Assembly (NCBI RefSeq): GCF_000003815.2
Contig: NC_049981.1
Location: 8,316,085-8,380,084 of the forward strand
Reading direction: 5' to 3'
Source: Branchiostoma floridae
Taxonomy: Eukaryota; Chordata; Leptocardii; Amphioxiformes; Branchiostomatidae
DNA length: 64,000 nucleotides
Position numbers and translations under genes: made by a program. Of the stretch, positions 47,201 through 54,700 are shown in pieces (position 1 is the first letter of the stretch; every line of letters starts with the position of its first letter). The notes beneath the pieces are model-generated. The model searched no databases and was not told the origin of the DNA. It was given only the letters and a program-made list of their open reading frames with translations.

Positions 47201-48126
47201 AATACCTTTAATAAATAAATCACGCATTTGGCTATTAATCAAACTGCGTGTAATGTAGTGACTCGCTCCTTTCTAGCAGCTGTAAAATATGAACCATTGG
47301 GAGTTCAGAAATGAAAATTAGCATGTGACCTATAGAGACATTTGTTATTATATAGGTGCAATTTCGGCTTCCTACAGTAGTTATAAAAGGGTCAGATCTA
47401 GAAGAACTGATCTTCTGACAAGCTTCCAGGGGTGTGGTTATCTTGAAATCAACTCAGTTGCTTATAAAGATCTGAACAACAAATTGAGATATCCTAATCT
47501 AAAAAGGATATATACCTTTACCTCTGTACCAAATTTCAACTCATTCGATGAGAAAATGAGCCTGTTATCAAACTAGTGACATTACTTTTTGAAGCACCCT
47601 CGTATGTATGTACATTTTTATGTATGTATGATTGTATTTATGTTCATGTATGTATGTATGTATATGTATATGTAACGGATCCGTTATATATATAATTCTG
47701 ATGGACTGATGTTTCATCATGATGCAGAATAGAAATGACAAAAGGCAAACATCTTAAAGTAGAGGATGAGTTACTTTATTGCATCTGGACTGTACTTTAT
47801 ACACTCTTTTCTTGTGTACATGATCTCTAATTTCCACTATTTCAATAGCACAGAAAAACTCATATTCCTTATGCAATTAGATAAACCATATTATTGATGC
47901 CATCTGTCCTTATGTTTACAACTGTTTTAAGAAGTGAGAAGTTGAACCTGTACATACAAGCATTTATTAGTCTCTGTAGTGATGTTTTCCTAATTTGTTT
48001 TACAACTACCTTAAATGTAAGTCTTGTTGTTCTTTTCAGTCACTAGATTGGAGTTTTCTCCAGGATGCCATGGAGGTCAGACATGACAGAGACAGCACCA
48101 AAGAGTCTGTAGAGGAGAGTTTATAA
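17286..48126 (+). CDS. CHUK/IKBKB: I-kappa-B kinase catalytic subunit (IKKalpha/beta type), 22 coding exons
   Basis: Ser/Thr kinase that phosphorylates I-kappa-B in the cytoplasmic IKK complex, releasing NF-kappa-B. Coding exons: 17286-17414, 17808-18017, 18417-18486, 19664-19845, 25699-25823, 26133-26194, 26899-27074, 27744-27935, 35298-35394, 35873-35904, 39138-39229, 40027-40128, 40587-40636, 41274-41341, 41688-41800, 42138-42187, 43420-43522, 44659-44803, 45660-45775, 46213-46260, 46554-46614, 48040-48126. All phases join, giving 769 residues (human paralogues about 745-756). Visible: glycine loop GSGGFG 30-35; VALK lysine 52; alpha-C Glu 69; HRDLKPEN 150-157; DLG (not DFG, as in IKKs) 174-176; activation-loop serines 185 and 189 (SxxxS); APE 198-200; ubiquitin-like domain about 319-414; helical scaffold about 420-680; NEMO-binding LDWSFL 743-748. 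The short exons at 35873 and 26133 are the least certain. It resembles both vertebrate paralogues, as expected of a pre-duplication gene. Confidence 0.95.
18541..19320. repeat. TG-rich minisatellite (~17-21-bp units) in an IKK intron
   Basis: Two related arrays, TGTAATGTGTATTGTGTTC-like before 18795 and GTGTCATGTGTTCTGTA-like after 18968, fill the intron between the third and fourth coding exons. A hAT-type MITE at 18802-18968 splits them. Confidence 0.9.
18802..18968. mobile_element. Short hAT-type MITE with perfect 8-bp target duplication
   Basis: The termini TAGGTGTGGGTACCAGT and ACTGGTACCCACCCCTA are near-perfect inverted repeats. The flanks 18794-18801 and 18969-18976 are both GTGTCATG, an exact 8-bp target duplication typical of hAT transposition. 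The 167-bp interior is non-coding and related to the ends of the larger element at 28244-34729. Confidence 0.92.
19908..20007 (-). repeat. Split direct repeat B2 (3' end of the Ngaro-type element)
   Basis: Matches B1 at 20736-20835 with one difference (19986 against 20814). Its outer edge at 19908 is the element end in the IKK intron, 62 bp after the splice donor at 19846. Confidence 0.9.
20601..20735 (-). repeat. Split direct repeat A2 (internal)
   Basis: Matches A1 at 25320-25454 with a single difference (20701 against 25420). It abuts B1 without a gap, so the 20735/20736 boundary reproduces the joined ends of the element. Confidence 0.92.
20736..20835 (-). repeat. Split direct repeat B1 (internal)
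   Basis: Partner of B2 (19908-20007). It follows the recombinase reading frame in element sense and precedes A2. Confidence 0.9.
20893..21851 (-). pseudogene. Tyrosine recombinase of the Ngaro-type element, one frameshift
   Basis: Two overlapping minus-strand frames (21851-21132 and 21228-20893) together cover a phage-integrase-like recombinase. The N-terminal DNA-binding part (core-binding helices, then [17 protein letters not shown]) lies in the first. The catalytic part lies in the second, with a HxLRR-type box ([11 protein letters not shown]), QHGDW and the nucleophile-region Tyr in ADLLYL. A single-base indel near 21290-21300 separates them, so the enzyme is not produced as read. In this class the recombinase replaces the DDE integrase and inserts a circular DNA copy. 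It lies downstream of RT-RNase H and just before repeat B1, the expected place. Confidence 0.88.
21966..23926 (-). pseudogene. Reverse transcriptase-RNase H of the Ngaro-type element, one frameshift
   Basis: The frame 23926-22913 gives a Ser/Gln-rich N-terminal segment and the start of the polymerase; a frameshift near 23130-23160 moves the polymerase into 23117-21966. The latter shows [14 protein letters not shown] (motif A), [13 protein letters not shown] (motif B), the YIDD active site, FLGIEYD, and an RNase H domain with [31 protein letters not shown] and [16 protein letters not shown]. The RNase H residues appear intact. The order RT-RNase H-recombinase without integrase or protease is that of DIRS/Ngaro elements. 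As read, the polyprotein cannot be made in one piece. Confidence 0.9.
23960..25281 (-). pseudogene. Gag-like ORF1 region of the Ngaro-type element
   Basis: Two minus-strand frames follow repeat A1. The first, 25281-24847 (144 codons), carries a basic start, a Thr-rich linker and a coiled-coil-like heptad segment ([20 protein letters not shown]). The second, 24775-23960 (271 codons, open a little further upstream), holds a helical capsid-like region. It ends in a Cys/His cluster ([23 protein letters not shown]) like the nucleic-acid-binding end of DIRS-type Gag. The frames differ, so either two ORFs exist or an indel near 24850 broke one. The second frame ends at a stop in register with the downstream polymerase frame. 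Confidence 0.75.
25320..25454 (-). repeat. Split direct repeat A1 (5' end of the Ngaro-type element)
   Basis: Partner of A2 (20601-20735). The outer edge at 25454 marks the other insertion boundary in the IKK intron. Confidence 0.92.
25865..25995 (+). mobile_element. tRNA-derived SINE remnant
   Basis: TAGTCCAGTGGTTAG at about 25876 resembles a tRNA A box region, and GAGTATGAATCCC about 45 bases later a decayed B box. A SINE-like body follows. It is in an IKK intron and not a functional tRNA. Confidence 0.45.
26690..26898 (+). repeat. 20-bp minisatellite made of copies of an IKK 3' splice site
   Basis: About ten imperfect copies of ATGGTTTGATCTGTAGGTGA end exactly at the acceptor of the seventh coding exon (CTGTAG/GTGAAATC, exon from 26899). 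Each unit therefore carries a TTTGATCTGTAG/GTGAA-like decoy acceptor plus the first bases of the exon. Copies nearer the exon are closest to the genuine site; the distal ones have decayed. Confidence 0.9.
27972..28217 (+). pseudogene. LINE 3' end fragment
   Basis: The reading [16 protein letters not shown] at about 27992-28040, interrupted by a stop, is the last conserved block of CR1-like reverse transcriptases. It is followed by a 3' UTR, a stem-loop (AATTAGTTGAAGGC pairing with GCCTTAATT, about 28172-28200) and an AAG-repeat tail ending near 28217. It lies in the IKK intron after the exon for the first part of the ubiquitin-like domain. Confidence 0.65.
28446..29521. mobile_element. 1.1-kb TIR element (ACGTAAGG termini, TA duplication)
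   Basis: Left ACGTAAGGTTACCAGTTTAC and right GTAAACTGGTAACCTTACGT are perfect inverted repeats. TA lies outside both (28444-28445 and 29522-29523). Subterminal copies of the ACCAGTTTACGGTCA motif occur near 28473 and, inverted, near 29299. Reading frames inside are short and not recognisable as a transposase, so it is probably non-autonomous. It sits inside the hAT element. Confidence 0.88.
29569..29808 (+). repeat. 5' LTR of the gypsy element
   Basis: It starts TGTGACAAG and ends ATGTTACA. It contains an AATAAA at about 29733 that could serve polyadenylation of the element. Its right edge is followed at once by the primer-binding site. Confidence 0.95.
29809..29828 (+). other. Primer-binding site of the gypsy element
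   Basis: TGGTGTCAGAAGCCGGATTC directly follows the 5' LTR. It resembles the complement of a tRNA-Leu 3' end (which begins TGGTGTCAG and continues into a GGATTC-like stretch) with a few differences. Confidence 0.7.
30058..31266 (+). CDS. Gag-protease of the gypsy element
   Basis: This 402-codon frame opens with ATG after the 5' leader. A helical capsid-like region spans about residues 15-200. Two zinc-knuckle units follow: CRYC...H...C (a longer-spaced form) at about 218-232, and [14 protein letters not shown], a canonical CX2CX4HX4C, at about 238-251. The C-terminal part is an aspartic protease with the active site as DLGA (about 323-326), where most relatives have DTGA or DSGA, and a late LLGANAI flap-end block. 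It ends at TAA (31264-31266), in the same frame as pol. Gag packages element RNA and the protease matures it. Not a host gene. Confidence 0.93.
   Translation: MAEGSSLRQPACLDINARNLNVEWKKWKEEALLYIDLTVSEDAKKRRKTLRYLMGDQARKVHDTLSIQKADNDGNMVAVAKEEQTVEQIVEAFDKYCNPKQNETIERYKFFTRAQQAGEAFDTYATHLRNLAKDCGFGAIEESLIRDRIICGINDAKIRERLLREKDLTLDKCEEICRASEMQNVRMIEPTAVHAVQQRAQATPQKPMTNCRYCGKKHRQQREACPAYGKQCLKCKGQNHFAKVCKSADKKPRQVGKAQGHARKTKVHALEEDDYVMTITDARLRTENTFSMSHPKYAKQVHAKMKLEGRMVNFQLDLGATCNVMPKQTLLRNKIQYKTSGARRVLKMYNNSEIVSEGETDLKMINPKTEKRYVVNFVVIDSDSMPLLGANAIQQIGVVTVH
31300..34083 (+). CDS. Pol of the gypsy element (RT, RNase H, integrase)
   Basis: This 927-codon frame is uninterrupted. Reverse transcriptase: [11 protein letters not shown] (motif A), [13 protein letters not shown] (motif B), VVDDILVWG (active site). 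RNase [30 protein letters not shown] and TDHKPLEM. Integrase: an HHCC zinc domain ([12 protein letters not shown] to CDVCQ) and DDE residues in [14 protein letters not shown] and KVENSV, then a C-terminal chromatin- or DNA-binding-like module and a Thr-rich tail. The frame is open upstream of the listed ATG as far as the TAA at 31264, so pol is probably translated as an extension of gag-protease and not from its own start. All catalytic residues I looked for are present. Confidence 0.94.
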   Translation: MDETSTVNKPLTKESLIQEYKDVFTGLGRLPGECHLETDDSITPKVHPPRRVPVAIKEQLKTELDRMTREGVIEPVTVPTPWVSSLVTVRKPSGKLRICIDPRDLNEALKRSHYPAPTIEDIIPELSKAKVFSVLDAKNGYWQVALDEESSVLTTFNTPNGRYKWKRLPFGIKSSPEEFQRRLDQTLEGLAGVKPVVDDILVWGEGETLAEATSDHDRNLRSLMQRCRERSLKLNPDKVKLREQEVPFHGHLITSQGLKLDPSKVTAITQMPRPTDAQGVQRLIGFVTYLAKFLPKLSNICEPLRKPTVKDSEFVWLDAHEKILETLKKMVSTAPVLKYYDTTEELTLQTDASSTGLGAAIMQNGQPVAYASRALTDTETRYAQIEKEMLGVVFGLERFHQYTYGREVNVQTDHKPLEMIVLKPLHAAPKRLQRMMMRLQQYNVKVSYKPGKELYLADTLSRAYPPDDGRRSKTEMDAEQVNAISEFISTPTIEDIREHTSGDADMQKLMQYIREGFPEKGRIPARLMPYFHIRDELTLHDGIVLKGLAVPLTLRKKMLQRIHASHMGIEACLRNARECVFWPGMNAEVRDYVSKCDVCQTVGSKQQKETLQPHPVPKRPWERVGVDLFQFKDRDYLITVDYYSNFFEIDTCENTRATTIIKKLKTQFSRHGIPDVVFSDNGPQFAAAEFEKFTQEWNFTHQTSSPGYPQSNGKVENSVKTAKQLMEKAWIGNTDPYLALLDFRNTPTQGIGSSPVQRLFARRTKTTMPTALLEPDVPKEIPQKIQKEKEKQRRYYNRQARDLPRLSIGDAVRCQPHGRNTNRWKKGTVVAEVGNRSFEVETEDGGVYRRNRRHLRKTPETPPATVGTDDVDQGDAPEPTVNDEPTTTTTTPPAETAVKDDTAGQQMTTRSGRAVRPPVHLKDYVRE
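34279..34288 (+). other. Polypurine tract of the gypsy element
   Basis: The purine run AAAAGGGGA lies directly before the TG of the 3' LTR and is the expected plus-strand primer. Confidence 0.8.
34289..34528 (+). repeat. 3' LTR of the gypsy element
   Basis: Identical in length to the 5' LTR with one difference in 240 positions (34317), pointing to a very recent insertion. Confidence 0.95.
34738..34836 (+). mobile_element. LINE 3' tail, same family as 1083-2300
   Basis: The block at about 34751-34800 (AGCTGCTGCACTGCC, then CTGCAAAGCAGGCG, then CCCGAAGGGC) follows the order of the 3' UTR at 2206-2265. Like that copy it ends in a degenerate GATACAG tail. No coding part remains. It begins within a few bases of the hAT target duplication. 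Confidence 0.75.
34838..35000 (+). mobile_element. tRNA-derived SINE
   Basis: TGGCATTATGGTTAGACCG (about 34853) resembles a tRNA A box and GGGTTCAAACC (about 34897) is a good B box. The spacing suits a tRNA head. The following body with TTGGGAAAGG and CTTCCCATCAGACTC is shared in outline with other SINE copies here. Confidence 0.65.
36103..37868. mobile_element. 1.8-kb TIR element (ACGGTGCACAC termini, TA duplication)
   Basis: Left ACGGTGCACACC and right GTGTGTGCACCGT form the terminal repeats, with TA outside each (36101-36102 and 37869-37870). It has no recognisable transposase; the longest frame is about 63 codons. It fills most of the IKK intron between the tenth and eleventh coding exons. 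Confidence 0.7.
40377..40526. mobile_element. MITE, ATGAAATACAACAT family, copy 1
   Basis: The 14-bp ends ATGAAATACAACAT and ATGTTGTATTTCAT are exact complements. A second inverted pair (GTATTCC, GGAATAC) lies just inside. Related copies are at 49971-50085 and 58134-58276. It lies in an IKK intron. Confidence 0.8.
41834..41940 (+). mobile_element. tRNA-derived SINE remnant
   Basis: GGTGTAATGGTTAGGATG (about 41844) is A-box-like, and the body TTGGGAAGGGCGCTTCAAGC...CTCACTTCACTC matches the SINE body seen at other places. The B box is decayed. Confidence 0.5.
42615..42970. repeat. TGCAGGT-rich inverted repeat cluster
   Basis: Multiple TGCAGGT and ACCTGCA motifs in both orientations flank the 30-bp tandem units, suggesting a decayed element with internal palindromes. 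No family recognised. Confidence 0.45.
42751..42840. repeat. Three tandem 30-bp units
   Basis: ATGTATATGAATTGTTATTA... is repeated three times with exact 30-base period; only two positions differ, both in the third copy. Confidence 0.95.
44812..45162. mobile_element. hAT-like MITE abutting an IKK splice donor
   Basis: Left CGGGCTGCATACC and the reverse complement of the right end, AGGGCTGTGTACC, are imperfect inverted repeats. The flanks GTAAGTAA (44804-44811) and CTAAGTAA (45163-45170) look like an 8-bp target duplication with one difference. The left flank is the splice donor of the exon 44659-44803. The interior is non-coding. Confidence 0.6.
46669..47602. mobile_element. Mariner-like TIR element, non-autonomous
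   Basis: Long inverted repeats (about 70 bp, starting CGAGGGCGCTTCAAAAAGTA on the left and CGAGGGTGCTTCAAAAAGTA on the right strand) are flanked by TA at 46667-46668 and 47603-47604. The GAGGG...TTCAAAAAGTA style is that of mariner termini. The 934-bp interior has no transposase frame. It interrupts an ATGT microsatellite and starts 54 bp after an IKK exon. Confidence 0.9.
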
Positions 48127-49159
48127 AAATCTACTTCTGTACACTTGATGCTGCTGCTGGGAATACAAGCAGGACTGAAATCCATTGAATGTTAACAAAC
48201 TGGCCTGCCTACTAGTAGACTGAGAAACTTTTGTTGTCTTTAAAGGGGCATTCCACTCCACACGGGAGTGTTATTTTCCGATAGATATAAATTTTAGGGA
48301 GTGATAACTGCATACTACTTCACATTATATAATTAAGTACCCAGTTGCTCCACATGCCTCAAAAGCATTCAATGTTCTACTAAACTCCCCAAGTACCCTC
48401 TAATTGAATTAATCCTATGGCTGAATACTAGTACAATGCAAAACTTTTAGGTAAGGTTACAACACTAATTTCAGGTTCGCTAAGAAATCTCGTCTTGTTC
48501 TTGTATTCTTTGCTATCTTATGAGCAATTTGCCTTCTCGGTGTGCTTAGCGTACCTCATTTATTCTGAAAATATGTACGATAAACAAAGTGTCTATGCGT
48601 ATAGGGAATGCATGGGTAGGGTCTGCATGCATTGGGTTTAGTGAGTGTCATTATTGTTTTATAAAACACACATCACGTAATTCATCCCAAGGTGAATTCC
48701 ACAATATTCGGCTGATTATGTATTCATTGACACATTATCTATTGGAAAACAGTACTCCCTTCTGGAGTGGAATGCCCCAACATGATTGCAGCTTTCATGC
48801 TTCACATTGCTTGCTTACTTGCTTAAGGCGAGTCCTTCCGGTCTCGAGTCATGATGGCAGACCATGTGAATTCAAATTGCTTGTTTCATTTGTAAATGTT
48901 TTTGTAAAATGACTGCTGTGCTATACTTCTGATGTTTTCTCATTGTGTGTTTACTACCTTGTAGCTGTGAGGCATCAGCATACTTTCAGGGTATTCCATT
49001 CTGAGATGCAGTTAATGATGAAACATTTGAATTACTTGGCTTTAACTTGCAGCGCTAGATGTTATTAAAGGGGATTCTTTTCTAAATTCTCTAGGCAGGC
49101 AACATATAGATTATGCAGTCTTATTGCCACTGTGCAGCTGTACATAAAAACATGTATAG

Positions 49160-49612
49160 TTGCATGCAAAGTTTAATTCACCCCCCCCCCCTTCATATTT
49201 TGGCACAATGAGAAACCGTACAACTGCAGACTGGTACTGAATCATACAAATTGTGAACAAATAGTTTATTTTATAGTTTGTCCCAAATCACAACTTTTAC
49301 ACTAAAAGCAGGTTGCAAAATTATTCACCCCCCCAAGAGTTTCTGTTTTTAGCACTTAATACAGAACCTCTTAGCTGCACTAACTACAGTCAGAACGATA
49401 GCCTGTCACAAGCTTCTGGCAGCACACTTCGGACTTTTGGTCCATTCATCATGGCCAATGGTCTCCAACTTAGCAATGAGCTGAAATCTACATGCCACAA
49501 CAGCTTTCTTTAGATTCTACCAGAGATTGATGGCCAGTCAAAATCCTTCTGGCCTTTCTTCTCTAACCAAGCCTTAGTGTGAAGGGGGGTGAATAATTTT
49601 GCATGCAAGTGC
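49160..49612. mobile_element. Tc1-like remnant with TTGCATGCAAA termini
   Basis: TTGCATGCAAAGTTTAATTCACCCCC at the left pairs with GGGGGGTGAATAATTTTGCATGCAA at the right; these resemble ends of Tc1-like elements. Minus-strand translation near 49550-49530 gives a short DFDWPSI-like motif reminiscent of the Tc1 transposase catalytic end, but stops follow. It has no full transposase. Confidence 0.7.
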
Positions 49613-49970
49613 ATGGTAAAAATAAAAGCCTGACAACTGCAATTCTTAACACCTCAATTGACTTACGGTATCTTGATAAGTTATGTTTTCTCTGGTTCAC
49701 ATGTGTACTAGTATATAGTGATATACTAGGCTAAAATTCACATGAAGCCTGATTCCCTTTAGGAGACATCATGTGAAAATAAAAGTGCCAGCACATCAAT
49801 TCTGTACAACACATGTACAATGTATAGGCTCTATGTGTATAGTTAACAACTGATTCCATTACCCTGCAAACGAGTGAATCTTAATATTAAAAAGAATTAA
49901 ATAGTTACTGTGTTCCCATTTTGTTTACACCCAACACTGTATTACAGGATTTCATATTGTGTCCTTTTAC

Positions 49971-50085
49971 ATATACAACACCATGTATTCCTTATCACCC
50001 GAGGCACCAGCCTGACTGCAGGTAGGATCTTCCAAAGGTCGTAGGAGACTGAGGATGATGTGGAATACACAGTATGGTATTTCAT
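49971..50085. mobile_element. MITE, ATGAAATACAACAT family, copy 2
   Basis: Ends ATACAACA and TGGTATTTCAT with the internal GTATTCC/GGAATAC pair as in copy 1; somewhat shorter and more diverged. Confidence 0.6.
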
Positions 50086-51451
50086 CTAAACTCGCATCTA
50101 GTACTTTGCTGCTCAAAATACTATAACATCTTTAAAAATATGATTTTCAAACTCTGCTTTTAACAGGCCCCTATACCACTGAGTGATCAGTTGGATTTTT
50201 GATTAATAATAATATGTTGATGCAATAATGTGTCCCAAACAGGCTCAGCCCAGTGAGATGCCCACTTAATTGTAGATGCTTGAACTTTTGAAGATCAGAA
50301 GTAAAACTGCAAAAAAATAATTTCAAAGAATGAAAACATCAAGCAAGACTCAGACTGCCATGTGTGATCACCTTAATCTTTAATTGAACAACTCTGATTA
50401 AAACACCACACAAAGACCAAAGGGTGTAAGACATTCTCATTCATTATGAAATACCTGACAAACAGGAACAAACAAAACCAACACAACATTTCATATAGTA
50501 AAATACTTCCACTTGTGGACCTGTGGTCTGGAGCAAGTTTGCTTTTGATAGGATCAACCAATCAGTGCCTAGGGCACAAATGCTATTATAATATCATTCA
50601 TAATAATCTTGACACTGTCAGTTACATGATCGTCAGTTGACTGCAGTTCCAATCTTCAAAGACGGTGCGCTGCTGTATTGTTGGATTTATCTGTTACTGC
50701 TTACAATGTCTCTCTTTTAACAATCATACTTCAATCTATGCCACACCGGTGGGTAAATAATAGTAGCAGTTACTGCTAAACAGCTATCAAAAAGTTATTA
50801 GAGTCAACAACAGTCTATGCAATCTATGTATAAATGTCTAAAATTATGTTCAACTCTTGATTTTTTTCAGTTAAATAAACCATTTTTGTAAATGGTTACC
50901 ACATTCAAAACATACATGTGTACATCCTTCCACACCAAATTGCTTAGTATCACATTAGGTATACATGTAAGCCTTTGTTACATGAAAACTACTTGATAGT
51001 GCAGCTTATTGTCTCATAATCTAAAATCTGATATTTCTTACTAGAACACAGTTTGCTATGTGCGTAGATGTGGGAGCTTGTGGATGCAAAATCTACATAA
51101 TCCACAGTTGCATGTTGCATAATCCCAAGACTTGAGTGCTAGATATTTCATATACTTTGCTTAAAGATAACCTAAGTAATGTTATTACTACGTGATCATC
51201 AAACACAGACATTCCTATGCCAGATATAACCATTGAAGAATTATCATCTACAACATTTTTTTCATGTGTTCTGGAATCAAATTCTACAACGTTACAGCTC
51301 ATTTCTATACAAAATGACATTTCCTTGCAAAAGTTGAACTTTGTAACCCCTATACAAATTCAGCACCTCCCACAACTTGTACATTGTGTATGTACAGGAA
51401 CTCACAGGCTTTTGTCCCAATTTGTGAAATGCTTCAATCTAATATAACCCC

Positions 51452-51457
51452 TTTATT
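51452..51457 (-). promoter_or_regulatory. Candidate polyadenylation signal of the testican gene
   Basis: AATAAA on the minus strand, about 245 bases after the testican stop codon at 51702. It is the first hexamer seen in that direction. Confidence 0.4.
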
Positions 51458-51701
51458 TATCATTATAATGAAATATAAGTGAAGTCTGAAGACTACAGAA
51501 CAATATTACATCCTGGCACCGACAGGAACCTACAATTTGTATTATGCATTCATTTGAATTGAACAATTTGTTGTTCCTCATTCAAGGTTTTTCTGACCTA
51601 CTCATAACTGTGACTTGAGTATCTATACTTTCAATTTGCATAAACATGGGTCATGTAATACATGTATTTGCCAAAAGAGCCTCTTAAGGAAGTAGGGGTG
51701 T

Positions 51702-54700
51702 TTAAGGTTCGATTTCCTCCTCTTCATAGTCATCTCCAGAGGCATCAGTGTAGTCCTCATCATCAGTGGTTTCCTCAAAACCCCCATCCTCCTCTGGCTC
51801 CTCCTCCTCCTCAGGCATCTCATCATCCTCCTCCTCCTCTACTACTTCCTCTTCATCAGCAGCCTTCTTGTCTAGGGGAATGTCAGCTCCAATTGCATCT
51901 GAGATAGGCAGATATCATTATCATTTATTCAGATGTACCATATTTGTGGAAATGTTGGATGGCTGTGATGGTAGGGTGTTTAACCCAGGCCCTATATATA
52001 GAGATCCTGGGTTCGAATCTCCATACAGACCCCGTTGAAACCGTTCCCTTGGGAATAAGGCACTTGTCTCACTACATAAGTAAAAATGAGTACCTAAGTA
52101 TATACATGTACATGTATAATAGTGCCATCCCTCAGATAGGACGTTAAATCCAGGGGATCCCTTGTTTGTGGACAGCCACATCTGGAGCAGTAAAAGAATC
52201 CAGCACACAAAAAGCTTAGGGTCCTCCCTGGTGTCCTGGACCAAACAAATCTGTCCAGATGTGCATATTGTACACTTCAGTACAAATCCAGTGTTTTACA
52301 CCATGAGGCTGGTTGCCGGGTATGCAATCAAAACAAACAGGTTACTTCTAGGACCTTTTCAAGATATCAACGCTTAGACCCAGAGTGTAAGGCCTGATAC
52401 AGAGTCCTACTCAAAGGGCACAACACTGAGGCCTGCCAGGGATTCCAACCCAGATCCTTTACAGGCTGGTCTTGCGTCAACAACCCTAACCACAAGACAA
52501 TCCTGTCAACAATAAAGCGATTATCAAAGCTGCCGGTTTACTTTATTAGGGCACATCTATGACGGCATAGACCCCTCCAACACTAATATACTATATATAT
52601 ATGTTGCTTGTACAATTCATCATCTTGAAAGTCTAAATTCTACGAATGATGACCAGGTTTTGATAGCACCCTGCACATCAAGAATGCATGTGCTGCAATC
52701 GCAAATCTCCATTGCGTTTGAGTAAGACCAAATTGCTAACTTAAAGTCATGACATTAAGTACATTTCCATCTGACACATCGACAGCAGGATCTGAGATTT
52801 CCAAGACCTGTGGCTCAGGCTCCATTAATGTATCCTGAACTACGTGACCTGCATGTGGCTGGACTCACATCCATCACTCTGGCAGTGTGCTCTTTGCAAG
52901 GTAACCCTCTCTGACCTCTAGCCTCCTGCACTCTGGAAGCATTACATAATGCTTCATGCAACAGAACTTCAGAAGGCCATGGTGATTCTATTCTATGGAT
53001 GACATCCTCTGGGAACCCCAAAACTGTGTGGTGTGAGTGTGCAAAATCAATAAAGAAAACATTAAAAAAAACAGAGCTGCCTTCATTATGAAATCAGAGA
53101 TGTCAAGAAGGTTGAAGAAATGATAGTATCAAGGAAACATTATACCGACCGCTGCATTCTTCATCTTTGATTTTTCATGGCCTAATTTCTGATCAGCTAG
53201 CTGGCTGTCAGTCAAATATTTGCATTTTCATGTTTTTGTGTTACATTTTAACAAGGGTAGGTTACCATAGGTACAAGAAGTGCTATGTGATCTATAATAA
53301 TCATTGCATTTTAGGGTCTGGACTGGCTGCTATTAGGTGAGCTCAATTGCTCTAAGTACACCCACATTTGGTTGAACGACTCAAACTAGGAAGGATCCCT
53401 CTTCTTACCATTAGTTACTAAACCTACCGCAGACAGCATGTCCACGAGTCCGTGTGTCCTCTAGTTCATGACCATGTTTGTCCACACACCAGCAGTAGGG
53501 GCCATTGCACTGCTCCGTCATGTAGTATCCATCCTCAGAACACCGAGGGATGTATGCACCTATGGTGGGGAAGTACAGGGTTTTAATTAGTGGTTAATGG
53601 TTATTTCTACAGCAACCATCATAAGTACATGTATAACGGGGGCCGCCCTAAGATGCCCCCTGTCCTAAGATTCCCAGATTTTTTGCTGATCTTATTATGC
53701 ACAAGTACGCCGTGTTTGTTGCCACTGACTATGATGATAAGGTAAATAAACCAAGTCCAAACAAACAGCTTTTTTTTTCTATTAAATTTTTTTTTTACAC
53801 ATGTTCACTTCCCCTTTTTTTGAAGACATAATTTTCACAATAATGTTTGTACTGCCGAATCACTGTGGTCACCTGTTACTAGGTATTGGTGGCTCGTGGC
53901 CATAAATAAACAACCAATAAAAAACAGCCACTGTCATATACATAAGGAACAAAGCTTCACAAAACACTACAAATATTGGTCTTCAAATGTTTGTTAAGTA
54001 GAAGACCGGCCATAGAAAAAAAAAAACATAAGCATCACCGCCGTTGTTTTCCCCAGGGAGCGTGGCCCCGCAGGTGGCAGACGAGCAAACACCCAAAAGA
54101 TTTGTTACTCTTACAAATGATTCGTACCGTCTGTAAAAATGAAACTTCACAGAGTGATGTCGAATATGTTTCCCAATACGTACACAGAGTTTTTTTGTGA
54201 TTTTGGCATTGTCGTTTTTCGTAATGATTTTGTTAGTCGGGCCGCCGCATTCAGTGCATTTCGCCCATTTCCCATGAAAACACGACCTGGATTGTGAATG
54301 ATTTAGCCCTCCTCGCAGGAGATAAGAAGCACACACAATCACAATTCTACTGTCAAAAGAAAGCTAATATATCATAAAATTAGAATTTTTATTTATGTTT
54401 GTCTAAATTGGTCACCAGCTTTGGAAGAGAGCAAATTCCAAAAGCGGGGCAAGTTAGGGCGCACTGTTTAACGCGGCTTAAAATCGGAATTTATATTCAC
54501 GATAACGTCCTCGGTGTTTTCCAGTTGTAACGCGGAGGGTGAAGGGTTCATGAACAGTATGGATGCCGTCCTCATTCAAGTATGGTCTCTAGATGAATGT
54601 GTTAAAAATTCATTGATCAAAACTTGACCACTCTTTGGCAACTAGTGATCAGATGGAGCGCCGTGAGTTCGAGCGTGTAAAAAGGGGGGGCATCTTAGGG

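Larger units (their letters stand above)
48127..51701. other. 3' regions of the convergent IKK and testican genes
   Basis: No coding region is supported. AATAAA hexamers usable by the plus-strand IKK transcript occur at about 49620, 49785 and 50877. The interval contains a Tc1-like MITE (49160-49612) and a copy of the ATGAAATACAACAT MITE (49971-50085). The reading frame at about 48589-48912 is not like any family and is probably UTR. Confidence 0.5.

Noticed and set aside
48589-48912. 107-codon frame after the IKK stop
   Set aside because: It lies in the presumed 3' UTR and resembles no protein family.
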